This document shows, in pieces, positions 11,503 through 23,699 of a stretch of DNA of 64,000 nucleotides. The DNA is taken from positions 21,883,968 to 21,947,967 of the forward strand of contig CP141141.1 of the NCBI GenBank assembly GCA_035235625.1, written 5' to 3'. This DNA is from Saururus chinensis (lineage: Eukaryota; Streptophyta; Magnoliopsida; Piperales; Saururaceae). The translations under genes and the position numbers were made by a program. The notes under the pieces were generated by a model. The model saw nothing but the letters and a program-made list of their open reading frames with translations. It made no database searches and was not told the DNA's origin. Position 1 is the first letter of the stretch. Each line of letters opens with the position of its first letter.

Positions 11503-14500
11503 AGCCACTAACCATCCTCAAATTTATGATAATGAAGTAGTTATTTTTAGCAAGGAATAAGGCATCTTATTTTTAGTATCTTGGGTTACATAATTTTTTG
11601 AGTTACATTTTAAATATATTTTTTATTTTTATTATTTCAGTGTACTTTTTATATTTTTCTGTATTTTTTTATTTTTCACTATTTTTTTGAACATCTTCCC
11701 TAGCTGTATTATTGTCATACACATATTTTGTCACTTAGTTTATCGCTTAGGCTTTGGCTTAGCATAAATTTCTCATTTAACTGTATTAGGATGACAATAA
11801 GTGTATTTATAGCTAAAAAAGAACACCATGACAAAAAAAACCTTAGAATCTTTACCCTTTAGGGCACACGAATGATAGGATTGACCTCTTATCATTTAAC
11901 TTAATGGGTATTTTAAACTAAAACCCATTACCTGGCTTGAAAGTTGGTAAAGCCCAAAATAATATGTCAATTGAGAGTTGTCACTTCAAGTTTCCATAAG
12001 GTAATCAAGTCCAACAAACTAGCCATGGGCAATATGTAATCAAAACAAAATAACATAACCATTTAACTACAAATCGTAATCTAATGTTTATAGTCCATAT
12101 CCGTATTGGAGCATTTCCTGTCTAAATTTATAATTATAAGTTCATAATCCATACTACGAAACAAGGCTAAGCAATTACCCTTAAATCGGCCAATCAAAAC
12201 TAAGGTGCATCCTTCTGCTATCTAACTCTAATATCCATCACGGTCTGGGGTGGGCAAATATTTTAAAATATCAAGAAGTATTGTCACATTTGTATTATTG
12301 TATATAAGTTCAATTGCACATAAATTGTACATATTATCAACTCTACATTTTTTAAAACAAGTCACTTGCAAATAGCTGGAATTTAAAAGTGAAAAAATTG
12401 CCAAACATTATGCTATACGTCATCCCTAATTCGAAGAGATCAAAATCAAGAGTTACGAGAACAGAATGCTCAAAACATAATATACCAGTATACCAGAAGT
12501 GCTACTCAAGGCAGTAACTCACATTCACATTAAAATGGTGGTAAAAGCAACATTATATTACACTATCAGAAATTTTCGACAACAGTAATGCCACACAAAG
12601 CACTTTCATAGTCCTCCACAAGTATAGGATTTTGCCGTGGAGAAGACCCCTAACCTCAAGAGAGAAGAAACCAACTGCCAATCAGCCATGTTGGTGGTCG
12701 GGACCATTCCAGGTTCATGATCCACAAGCATGTCAGTTAGTAGAAATATTGATCCACTCTAGGTTCATGATCATCCACAAGCATATCAGTGAGCATGTAG
12801 ATAATGCTCATTAACTACAGTAGCTCTTTAAGCCTTTTGTGGATGGGTATCTCCTCATCCCCCGCCTCCAACCACCTTGCTCCGTTGCTTCCTTCAATTG
12901 GTGGAGAGTCAGTTACGGAAGCCTTTAAAGGGTCGTTCCATGTGGCTTTCAGTAGTTGTTAGAATATTTTTAGATGAAAAAATTATTCTTATCTACTTAA
13001 ATAGGGCTGCAAGTGGTAGAGAGCATGCAGGAGAACAATTTGAAGAGCGGTGAAGCATTTTTAATGTTCTCTATTGACAGTGAGCTTAGCATCAAGAACA
13101 CATAGGAATCTCTCATCTAGAAAATCAATAGTACATACGCTAGCACACGTTAGTATCAGTATCATTGACCATAATATGCACTAGCGTGTATATTATTAAT
13201 TTTAAATATCAAAAATTCCTATGCATTTCTTACACCGAGCTCACTATTAATATAAAACATTAAAAATACTTTTGTGCAGCTGTCACTACCTCATTGGCCG
13301 TAGCAGCCTACACTCCCCTTGGCAGTTAAATAAATAAGAGTATCGTTGTCATTAATTTTAAAAAAAACACTATCAATTTTGTTAACCGGTAAGGGGTGTA
13401 TGTGCATTGTTTAAAAGGTCAACGAGTGTAAGTATAACTTAAGATTTTCTAGAATGAAATTATTAATCAACATATGTTTGTTTTGCCTTGGTTCTAACAT
13501 GGTTGGGTTGGGACAATTAGAACCTTAAAAGAGTAAATTTGCAAGGGTGGATCCAGTTTTGGGGAATAAATCTGAAGGTAAAATCTTCTATCATTCTATC
13601 AACAAGAAACAAGTAAAACTAAAGGCACAAAAAAAACATGGAGATTGTGGTTTGGGGGCAACTATCTAGTTAGAAGAGTTGTGCTCAAAGTTGTTGCCAA
13701 CTTGCCAAGGGCGGACGTATCAAATGAATGCTTTGTGAGATAACCAAAAGAATTGTAATTAATTGAAAGATGAGGGAAGCAAACACGCCGGCCAATGAGG
13801 GTCTTTGTTTGGGACGATTACCAAGCACGCCAACAAGGAGCCTAAGTCCCACGTGGGACCCACACACAAGCATTGAAGTGGACTCTCCAAAGTCTAATGT
13901 GCCTCATCAGGAAGGAAGAGGACAGTGGATCTGATGGATGGCAACAGAAGTGGCGGTCCAACCGATGCGTGCGGCGACCAGTGAGCTTCAACAAGAACCA
14001 GATGCCTTCTATTTTCTTAATTTAGAGGGTTTATTGTCTGATTTAAAATTTGATTCACAGTTCTACCTTCAATTAGTTTAAATACCACATTGAGGCATTG
14101 GCATGGAAGGGCATCGGTGTTATGGTTGTCTTAGATGACCATTTGTATCATTATTAGAATTGAAGGTCGGTATTGATTTATTTAGACCACCAATAGCCCA
14201 CGCTGCCCATGTAGAGTGAATTAAGTAAGCTACAGCCCCTAATCTTAAGATCATGACCAAAGTGGACAAGCCCCTAGTCATGTTTTGATTATTAGGGCCT
14301 AGAGTGCACTTACCCACGCTTCAGCCATATCGACTGATACAATATCATCTGGTACGTACTTGTATTAGTACACATTGAAACTGGAAATTGGTATGTATCA
14401 ATGATATCAACCATATTGTATCCATATAGTCGATACATGATACTTATATTGGATTAAAAAAATATATCAATACACTTTGACTGTTAGATTAAAAAGGGAA

Positions 14501-14596
14501 ACTGTCATTGTCACGTTGGAGTGAACTATATAATAAAGAGAAAGTTAATATGCATTATGCGCACATTTTAACAATATGGGCTAGACACTTGCACAC
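11503..14596. other. Intergenic, no gene seen
   Basis: AT-rich sequence with only short open frames on either strand. I see no domain, RNA gene or well-formed transposon terminus. Confidence 0.55.
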
Positions 14597-15764
14597 TAGG
14601 AATTAGGTTGTGTTGGCCTTGACCCGTATTAAAATTGGGTCATGACCCGACCCTATTTTTAAATCGGGTCGAATATCCAAACCCTAACCCTACTAGAATT
14701 GGGTCGGGTATATGGGTAACCTTACTTTTTTTCTCAATTTTTTTTGTTAGACTCGTATTATATATATTCTCTTTGCGAAGGCCAAATATAAAATAATTTA
14801 AATACATTACAACATTAATTTGTAATATTTGGTTCTTTGGCTGATTTGTGGCTGTTATGTTTTTGTAGTAGCCATCAACAAAGACCTTAGAAGTATAGTG
14901 TTGCTTTTCTTTCATTATGAGAGAATGATAACAAAACAGACCTTCAATGTTTGTCTGCTCAAGATCAGCTCACTTGGCTTTCGATAACTCACATACAAAT
15001 GAAAAATAAATTAAATATTATTTTTTTATGGCCAGAGAGGATCATGAAATTTAGCATGTCTTAATTCCAAAATTCATGTAATTGCTTCTTTATAGCTACT
15101 CGTAGCCCTACCCTACTTAGCTGTCATTGGCACTTGTTTACAATTTGTCTCCCCTAAAAATTGTTCCTCATCGAGCTTTATCATCCGCTTTTCTTATTGT
15201 ATGTTCCTAACCTACTCCTTATTATGACTGCCATGCCTTTCACAGAGAGCTGAGTCTAGCGTATGATGTGTCTTACCGAAAGAGAGAGAATAGGTAATGA
15301 ATAAAATAAAATATTACATATTTTCATTTCAATCACCATACCCAAAAGAATAATAGAAAATAAATTAAACTATATATAAATTAAGAACACCTTTAAGATA
15401 CCATCCTCTATTATCCCAAAATGGAAGCCTACCACAAAGCAAAATTTATGTGATCACACCATGGCACCAAACATCTTGTTCATGCCCAAATTTGTGTTTA
15501 AACACCTTTGGTTTAACATAGTATGTACTAAACAAACACCGTATAAATAAGTCCAATAGACTAACATCATAATAATAGGTTTTTTTATTATTTAGTCAGG
15601 TAAAAGTCAGGTTGGCTGGGTTGTGCGGGTCGGGTTCGACCCGACCCTATATCCAAAATGGGTCAAAAGCCTAAACCCGCACCTTGACCCTACCTATAGT
15701 CAGGTTGGGTTGGGTGCAGGGTTAGGCGAGTCGGCCTCGGGTTGGGTTGGATTTCCCAGCCCTA
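14597..15764. mobile_element. GGGTCGGG-rich hAT-like element, copy 1
   Basis: About 1.17 kb with GGGTCGGGT/ACCCGACCC words clustered at both ends and an AT-rich middle shared with the copy at 17.1 kb. The right terminus reads CCCAGCCCTA, complementary to a TAGGGCTGGG start; the left end TAGGAATTAGG is shortened relative to copy 2. No matching target duplication could be found, which fits loss of part of the left end. A minus-strand open frame at 14640-14915 shows no known domain. Confidence 0.65.
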
Positions 15765-15956
15765 TATAGAATGGAGATCCAATTACACACGTTAAATCAT
15801 AGGGTGGGAGGTGGATTATAAACCGTCTACCCTATGAGCAAGACCTGTTGCACAAACAAAATTGCACAAGTGATATGTTTGCTAAATCACTCTATTGAGA
15901 TATTGACAATAATATATATATATATATACGCGCACGTGCGCATATACACAATAGCA

Positions 15957-16092
15957 CAATATATGAACTTAGTCTATATTTGACCGTTATTTGGGTAGTT
16001 ACATAATGTTAATGAACATGCAAAGAGTCAAGTTCATTAACATTATGTAATCGCCTAAATAATGGTCAAATACACGGTATGTTCATAAATTG
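15957..16092. mobile_element. 136-bp foldback element
   Basis: The inner arms are about 40 bp each: ATTTGACCGTTATTTGGGTA onward at about 15978 pairs with the segment ending ATAATGGTCAAAT near 16072, with few mismatches. Weaker complementarity extends to CAATATATGAAC and GTTCATAAATTG at the outer ends. It sits directly after an (AT)n/ACGCGC tract at about 15910-15950. It is either a small MITE or an inverted duplication. Confidence 0.7.
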
Positions 16093-17135
16093 TTTTATCA
16101 TTAATGCAATTGGATGCCTTCCAATACACGATAATACGACTTTTCAATGTCATATATCATATTATTGATAACACGATACGTATGCTTCCCATACATGATA
16201 TCATGAATTATCAATGTTGTTTATCGTATATCATATTATCAATACTACAATATATATTGTATTGTATTATTGGTAACACGACAATTACTATGCGTATGTA
16301 TGCATACTATCACGTACTCCATAACATGATATATGAAAAATCGTATATTCAAATCTATAAAATAAAACAATTGTATGAAGATGAGTCCATTACCACCAAA
16401 GTTGCTGATCGGTTGATGCTATTGACATTTGCCTGATTAACCCCTCGATGGATCATTGAACTTCATTGCAAAATCACTTCTTTACTGGGAGGACGTGAGT
16501 CAAACCTCGGGCCGAACATCGCTTCACAGCCAAAACTTGCTTTTGACAAGTCAAAATTTGGAAATGTGGGATAAAAAATTGGACCTCTCACTACTTTTTC
16601 ACTTCTCACTAGTCAGAAATTTGGAAATTGCCGGTCGGATATCAAAACTCGCACTCCATGGTTAGTCATTTCTAGGTAAATGCAACATTTTGACCAGTTT
16701 ACACTATATAAAACTGTAAACCCTAATACAGAGGTATTTAAGTCTAATTTCTCTTAAATACCATGTAAATTCGGGTTATGTGGTATTTAATATTCAAAAC
16801 CAAGGATACAGAATATTGACTTCTTCAGCCAAATAACATGGAAAAAATTCTTTCCATCAACCAAACATATATCCTATAGCACTCCTCTACATTGGCATAG
16901 GAGCCACCACTGCGACTAGAGCTACTACCAATGCAAGCATGGTGATTGGTGATACCCCGTAGCATCTTCTTTCTAGGCAACCCTCTCCCCTTATCATCTC
17001 CTCTTGCCTATATTTGACCAAAAAAATCACTCACGAAGAGGCTCACATGGCGCATCCTACCTCAATTTGGCTGCACAACAGCTAAATCTGGCTAGGGTTA
17101 GGCCAAATGTAGGTTGGCTATGTCTTTGTTGCTAC
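16093..17135. other. Intergenic, diverged AT-rich repeats
   Basis: From about 16120 to 16290 a motif around ATCATATTATTGATAACACGA recurs several times in degenerate form. The rest has no recognisable gene or element. Confidence 0.5.
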
Positions 17136-18298
17136 TAGGACTCGGAATCAGGTTGGGTCAAATCGGGCCGGGTTGGCCTTGACCCCTACTGAAATCGGGT
17201 CAGGTCATGACCCGACTCTATTTTTAAATCAGGTCAAAAATCCAAACCATAATCCTACTTGAGTCGGGTCGGGTCGGGTATGCGGGTAACCCTACTTTTT
17301 TTCGTCCCATTTTTTTAGACTCGTATTATATACCTTCTCTTTGCAAAGACCAAACATTAGAGAAATGAAATACATTATAACATTAATTTGTAATGTTTGG
17401 TTCTTTGGCTAAATTGTGGCTGACATGTTTTTATAGTAGCCATCAACAAAGACCTTAGAGGTGTAGTGTTGCATTTCTTTCATTCTAAGAGAAGTATAAA
17501 AAAATAGACCTTCAACGTTTATTTACTCATGATCGGCCCACTTGGCTTTCGATAACTCACATATAAACATAAAATATATTAAACATTAATTATTTCTTTG
17601 ATGGTCAAAGAGGATCATGCGATTCAGTATGCCTTAATTTCAAAATTTCAGTAACTACTCCTCTATGCTTACTTGTAGCCCTACCCTCCTCAGCAACTAG
17701 TGACACTTGGTTATAATCTTCTTCCTATGAAAACTATCCCTCATGGAGTTTTATTATCAGCCTATCTGGTTACATCTTCTTAACCTACTCCCTATTATGA
17801 CTGTTAGGCCTTTCACCTAGAGCTGAATCTAGTGTGTGATGTGTCTTTCTGAAAGAGAGAGGATGTGTAATAAATATAATAAAATATGACATATTTTCAT
17901 TCTATTCACCACACCCGAAAGAGTTACAAAAAAGAAATTAAACTATATAGAAATTAACCACACCTTGAAGATATTATCCTCTGTTATCCTAAAATAGATA
18001 TCTACTATAAAGTAAAATATATATGATCACACCTATGCTCCAAACATCTTATTCATTCTTAAATTTATGTTTAATTACCTCTGGTTCAATATAGTATATA
18101 CTAAATAAATATTATAATAATAGTATAAATAAGTACAATAGACCAACACCATAATAATAAGTTTTTTTATTATTTATACGTAGTCGGGTAAAAGTCAAGT
18201 TGGCCAAGTTATACGGGTCGGGTTCGATCCGACCCTAAATTTAAAATGGGTCAAGAGCCTAAACTTGACCCTCTTCCTACATGTAGTCAAGTGCTGGT
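17136..18298. mobile_element. GGGTCGGG-rich hAT-like element, copy 2, with 8-bp TSD
   Basis: About 1.16 kb, homologous to the 14.6-kb copy through its AT-rich middle. It is flanked by a perfect 8-bp repeat GTTGCTAC (17128-17135 and 18299-18306), the length made by hAT transposases. The left end starts TAGGACTCGGAATCAGG. The right end lacks most of the GGGTTGGG tail seen in copy 1, so the two termini are unequal. No transposase is visible. It lies about 0.6 kb upstream of the GS1 TATA box. Confidence 0.75.
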
Positions 18299-18306
18299 GT
18301 TGCTAC

Positions 18307-18640
18307 TTGCTGATGAAATAATAGAAAAAGGAGGGCCAGATACATGGGTTAATAGGGAGAAAATAAAATGCGGACACAGGAGGATAAAAAAAAATTCAAA
18401 AACTTTGAAAGAGGCTGGGGGTGGGAAGATGGGATAGCTCTCTTCAATGGCAAATCTATTCTTTTTCTCCTTATTTTTTCGCTATATGGCAAATCTCCTG
18501 TTGACACGAAAAAACGTATCTTTTTTATTGGCCAACGGCGTATCGCCCAACCTCTCCATACAGTATCCACCTTTGCGTATCGTTTAGCTCCCTGTGTCGA
18601 GGCCAATATCTGCATCAGAAACTATAGGAGGCTTGGAGGA
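18307..18640. other. Upstream flank of GS1
   Basis: Between the hAT-like element and the GS1 promoter. Contains an ATTGGCCAA (CCAAT-type) word near 18517 but no convincing gene; open frames on both strands here overlap and lack homology. Confidence 0.5.
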
Positions 18641-18653
18641 CATTGGATCACGG

Positions 18654-18661
18654 TGACGTCA
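18654..18661. promoter_or_regulatory. TGACGTCA palindrome, possible bZIP site
   Basis: A perfect TGACGTCA lies about 250 bp upstream of the GS1 TATA box. This is the classic core bound by plant TGA/CREB-type bZIP factors. Use in GS1 control is inference from position only. Confidence 0.45.
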
Positions 18662-18907
18662 ACCATCACGCGCCTTAATTTATCTCTTACCACGCTGAAG
18701 AAGATTCTTCCTTGCGGGCAATGACGCAGCCAGTGAGGGCGAACCCAGGCTTGTCTATTGGCGGCTGAAGATTCTTCCTCCGTTTACTCTTCCATTTATT
18801 ACTATTTGCCAATCAGAATTTTAATTCTGTTATTGTGTTTTCCAGTCCTTTAATCTTATATTATTCCAACTCCCAAGTCCCAACCTGCTCTGCTTCTTCA
18901 GTTCCTC

Positions 18908-18915
18908 TATAAAAG
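18908..18915 (+). promoter_or_regulatory. TATA box of GS1
   Basis: TATAAAAG, 128 bp upstream of the GS1 start codon. Transcription would begin near 18940, giving a 5' leader of roughly 95 nt with a C/T-rich stretch, normal for plant GS1 genes. Confidence 0.7.
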
Positions 18916-19035
18916 CTGCTTCTGCTTCTGGGTTTTGGCCATTATCCACTGCATTGCGTGCTCTCCATTCTTCCTCCCTCCATTTTTCTGCCATTCTTGC
19001 ATCTGGGTATTTCATTTGGCCGACCATAGATAGAG

Positions 19036-22000
19036 ATGTCTTTGCTGAACGATCTTCTCAACCTTAACCTCTCTGACTGCACTGATAAAGTCATAGCTGA
19101 ATACATATGGTCATCTTCTTATCCTCCTCAGTTTGCCTTATCTTCTGTTCTTAATTTCCTTTTTGTTTCTATGGCATTTGCTTTCAACTTTGCGAATGCT
19201 TATGATTATTGCTTTGGAAGTTTCTTATTTGCTGAATGTTATTCTTCTTGGAAACTCTGGTACTGGACATTTTTGATGAGCGGTCGTCTGCTCCTTTCTT
19301 TGTTTTACGTCCTTTTGGGTTTTGTTTCCAAGTTTGTGGAATTTTTGTTGTTCTCAAGTAGATTTGACTGTGGGGAAGGATTGAATTCTTTGTTAAACTC
19401 ATTGTTTATGGCTTTTAGTTATTTTTCTTAACTAAAATATACTGTAAGTGATTCAAAGTTTTTTACTTTGTGAATGTTTCTCTTCTTCGACTGCTGTTTT
19501 GAGCACTCGGCTTCTAGGCCTTGTAATACTTGTATTTGGAAATCTTTTTCGCTGTTTTTTCTACGTAAATTTTTGGACATAGTTTGCTTTCTGGTTCTGG
19601 TCTGTGGATGCTGTTAGGTCTCTCTGTTTAATCTTTTCTGTGATTGTATAGGGTCGGAGGATCCGGCATGGATATCAGGAGCAAGGCTCGGGTACTTTCT
19701 CTCACCTTCATTTCTTTCTTCTTTCTACTCTGCAGTGACCTATGATTTTTCTATCTCTACTACAAATTTGTATCCTATGCAGACACTCTCAGGTCCTGTA
19801 GATGATCCGGCCAAACTACCCAAGTGGAACTATGATGGTTCAAGCACTGGTCAAGCCCCTGGAAAAGACAGTGAAGTCATTCTCTAGTAAATCCTCATCT
19901 CTATATCTGTTCTGTTTTTCGCCTCAGTTGATTCATATCATGATCCTGATTGGCTTCTCCTCCAATAGTCCTCAGGCTATATTCAGGGACCCATTTAGAA
20001 GGGGAAATAACATCCTGGTAACTGAACTCTGTCTATGTTGAAATTTAGTTGTTTTTCTTCCCTCCATCTGGTCATTCATCATTACTAAGTCTTTGAATTG
20101 TTCTTATTTAGGTTATGTGTGATACTTACACACCGGCTGGGGAGCCAATTCCCACCAACAAAAGATGCAAAGCTGCAAAAGTGTTCAGCCATCCTGATGT
20201 TGCAGCTGAAGTGCCATGGTGATGTTCTATTCTCAATTATTCATTCACAGTTGTGTCTAATTTACTTTTTGTTGCTACAGCATATCAATAATTTAATTGT
20301 CATTTACATGTGTTACTTCTATTTCAGATTTTATTGACATTAGTTTTTTTGATTGGTAAAAAAAAAAAAGGTTCGGGATTGAACAGGAGTATACCCTTTT
20401 GCAAAAAGATGTGAAGTGGCCTATCGGGTGGCCAATGGGTGGTTACCCTGGTCCTCAGGTAATCTACAAGTATCAATTACATTTTTTTAATCTTTTTTTT
20501 TCTCTCTTTCATTTGCACTTTGATGTACATATGTGTTGTTACCTTGCCTGCAAGTCTTCTATTTTTGTTTTGGTTGCTTACTATTTATGTTTCTATCGGT
20601 CTGTTTTTCTTTCATATTTGTCTGTATTCTTCTTCTCCTTCATCAATCAACTGTTCCTTACCTCATCTTTCTTTTGCCACTATGCCATTTTTCTTCAGTT
20701 TAGTCCTATTTTGGTTGTGTGGGTGCAGATGCATTACATATGGCTACCTGTATTCTCATTTTGAATATTAATATTATCCCTTGTTGATACTTTTGAAGTC
20801 TCTCTTCCTTGCAATATCTAAATTATCCAAATCTGAATATAGGGGCCATACTACTGCGGAGTGGGTGCTGACAAAGCCTTTGGCCGGGACATTGTCGATT
20901 CTCACTACAAAGCCTGTCTTTATGCTGGAATTAACATTAGCGGTATCAATGGAGAAGTCATGCCAGGCCAGGTATAACAAAAGCCCCTTTGGGTTTCTAT
21001 TTTGATCTCTCTTTATGTGAAATGTGCTTTAACTTTTTGACAATTCTTTTGCAGTGGGAATTTCAAGTAGGCCCTGCTGTTGGCATTTCTGCAGGTGATG
21101 AGCTTTGGGTGGCCCGTTACATTCTTGAGGTAATTGATGAAGTAAATTCTGATTCTTTCTGTAAGACAGCCATCCTCTGTTAAGTTTAAGGAGGATGATA
21201 ATTACTTCCTACGTTCCATATTAATAATCCAATTTGGCCAAAAAGTGATATTTAAGGAAGCCAATTAAATAGTTTTTTACTCCATCCACTAATTACTGTG
21301 AGAAGGATAACATGAAACGGCGCTATGAATATGGGAAACCTTTTTTTTTCAGATGAGATTATTAAAATGGGACGGAGGCAGTACTTCCTAAGAATTTTTT
21401 TTTGCTGGTGCAAAATTTTTTCAAGTCTATCCAAAAGTTTTATCATTAACAGTCTCTTGATTTCTTACTCTCAAATGTCTAATATTTGATGAACACAGAG
21501 GATTACAGAGATTGCTGGAGTTGTGCTCTCCTTGGACCCAAAGCCCATTCTGGTTAGATGTTATCAGATTTCTTTTAAATATTATTGGCTACATAAATAT
21601 TCTTGTGCTATGATTTGTTTTATCTACGTTTGGTTTTCCTCATCAGGGTGACTGGAATGGAGCTGGGGCTCACACAAATTATAGGCAAGTGAACATTTTT
21701 TTTAAGTGCATGAGAAATTATTTTCCATTTTGTCCCATTTCCAAGCTACTCATTCTCTTCCATTCAGGGTTCTCTTCTATTCATATTTTGTGCCACAAAA
21801 GAACTATTCCCTCCGTCCCATGTTAAGTGTCCTATTTGTTTTTTCAAAAAAGAAATAGGACAGTTAACATGGGCAGAGGTAGTATATATCTCAGCTTTTC
21901 CACTTAATATGTATCAATTGTCTTAGGCCACAAACTAATCTAAGCTTTGATATATCAAGCCTATTATCTACTTCAATACTTCACTGTAGAGTATTCATTC

Positions 22001-22568
22001 GGCTTGTTTTCCATTTTGCGGTTTCAGCACCAAATCCATGAGAAAAGAGGGAGGATATGAAGTGATCAAGAAGGCGATTGAGAAGCTTGGGCTGAAGCAT
22101 CAAGAGCACATTGCTGCTTATGGGGAAGGGAATGAACGCAGGCTTACAGGACGACATGAAACAGCTGATATCAACACCTTCTTATGGGTACAAATTCATT
22201 TTCTTCACTTTTTTTTTTCTTCTAAAAAACACTTAATATTCAGCTAATGTAAGTGTTGTTATATACTCCAAATTTTCTCTTACAAATTGTAGGGAGTTGC
22301 AAATCGTGGCGCCTCAATTCGAGTTGGACGAGATACAGAGAAAGACGGCAAAGGTATGTAATTTAAGTTTCATTCTACTTTTCCATGTCTTTTAGTTGTC
22401 TCATTTATAGTTAGAATGTCTCCTCTTCTGTGTTTTTAGTTGAGAACTAACTTATGTTTGGATAATGGTACAGGTTACTTTGAGGACCGCAGGCCTGCTT
22501 CAAACATGGACCCTTATGTTGTCACTTGCATGATTGCCGAGACTACCATCCTATGGAAGCCAACATGA
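19036..22568 (+). CDS. GS1: Cytosolic glutamine synthetase GS1 (EC 6.3.1.2)
   Basis: It makes glutamine from glutamate, ammonium and ATP. Thirteen exons: 19036-19109, 19652-19691, 19783-19886, 19969-20017, 20112-20218, 20371-20458, 20843-20971, 21055-21129, 21499-21552, 21647-21684, 22028-22187, 22293-22353, 22474-22568. They total 1074 nt, or 357 codons, the usual GS1 length. The protein starts [14 protein letters not shown] and ends ILWKPT, with no transit peptide or C-terminal extension, so it is cytosolic rather than plastid GS2. Residues matching the maize GS1 active site all occur at the expected numbers: D56, E131, E192, E199, H249, R291, E297, R311. Eleven introns are GT-AG; intron 10 is GC-AG (AG|GCAAGT), the only choice that keeps frame and restores NYSTKSMR. 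Introns 8 and 10 carry Stowaway MITEs. Residue 66 is Lys where I expect Glu or Asp (GKDSEV). The gene looks intact and functional. Confidence 0.98.
21203..21383. mobile_element. Stowaway MITE in GS1 intron 8
   Basis: 181 bp between TA dinucleotides. The ends TACTTCCTACGTTCCATATT and, inverted, TACTGCCTCCGTCCCATTTT match the plant Stowaway terminus. It lies wholly within the intron between exons 8 and 9, away from both splice sites, so it should be spliced out. Confidence 0.85.
21804..21884. mobile_element. Short Stowaway-like hairpin in GS1 intron 10
   Basis: About 80 bp forming a near-complete hairpin: CCCTCCGTCCCATGTTAAGT at the left pairs with the right end (inverse of CCCATGTTAACTGTCCTATT). 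The loop is a T/A run. It sits in the GC-AG intron, about 120 bp from the donor. Confidence 0.8.
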
Positions 22569-22658
22569 GATTGTCATAAGCTGGCATTATTTACATCAAA
22601 ATTTTAAATTTTGAATAGTTGCAAAATTGCTATTGCAACAGTCTTTTTTTGAGTAAAA

Positions 22659-22664
22659 AATAAA
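22659..22664 (+). promoter_or_regulatory. Likely GS1 polyadenylation signal
   Basis: AATAAA 91 bp after the GS1 stop codon in an AT-rich 3' region. It is the best match to the plant near-upstream element, though plant signals are loose and other sites may be used. Confidence 0.5.
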
Positions 22665-23699
22665 ATTCTGCAGTGTTTTAATCTAATTGTACTCTTTGGC
22701 ACAATCAAGTCAAGTTGGTGGTGGCTTTTAGAGGAGCTGCAACTGTACTGAGGGATTTGGGAGTGGCATGTCTTTTTGATATGCCATATGAGTGCCTAAT
22801 ATTAAGTCAATAATATTATCCTTCCAACAGGGGGGACATTTAGTGATTGTTAACGGTTCATAATCCTCTGTTTGCTTAATTTTCTTTCTGAACAATCGTC
22901 TTAAATCAGTAGTGGCAGGAGTGGGGAGGAAACTCCCACGGAAAATGTGATAATGCTTCTTTCATTTTGGTGCAGTAGCTTAACAAAACAGAACAAATTA
23001 AAGAGCAAACAATCTCGTAATAGATCAAGGTAAAGAAAAGACAAATTCATAAAAATGGTAGGATCCAATGCTTGCATTAATCTTAATAGAAGAGGACAAA
23101 TATAAAATCAATTATGAGGAGAATCCGAGGAACCTCTTCTTGAATCAACAAGAAGGAAGATACAATCAAATTAACTCGAGTCACGAGAAAAATCTCAGCA
23201 AAGACAAATTGTGGTTTTCATTCAAATGGGTACTCCATGCAGAGAATTAGGATAGTTCAGATAGGAGGTGGCCAGAAAAATAACCAAGACTTTAACGCGA
23301 ATTTCCTCAAATGGCCTTATTTATAAGCCTTCCCAAACTATCCTTAATTTGTTCTTAAGTAATGCGGATATGAGTTTTTGATGGAATACGCAGCTCAGCT
23401 TGTGCTAGAACTTTGTATTACTGGGATTGCATCATCTTCATCCCCTCTTGGCGAAGGTTGACCTCGAGCTGTGAAATTGCAGGAGTTGGCTCTGGTGGAT
23501 AATGATCAAATATCTCATAGACATTAAATGTCTTGTTTGTCCGCCGGTCTGTAGATGACAAGTTGATGAATTGAAGCTTAGTGTCAAGCCGCTTCCATAA
23601 GGTTCTCCACCAGTGGCTTAATAATTTGGTGTTTCAATCAGATGTTATGGTATTGGGCACACCTTATCACTTTGAGAAGTAAAAGTCAAATGAGTAGCA
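22665..23699. other. Downstream of GS1; AT-rich, probable decayed retroelement edge
   Basis: No gene is recognised. From about 23.0 kb base composition and short plus-strand frames change towards the decayed gypsy element that starts near 23.7 kb, so this may hold its 3' end, but I could not identify an LTR. Confidence 0.4.

Noticed and set aside
14640-14915. 91-codon minus-strand frame as a transposase fragment
   Set aside because: Reads TSKVFVDGYYKNITATNQPK with no match to hAT or other transposase motifs I know; kept only as part of the element.
19036-19431. 131-codon open frame continuing from GS1 exon 1
   Set aside because: Only the first 74 nt encode GS1; the rest is intron 1 read through, giving a Phe/Leu-rich artefact.
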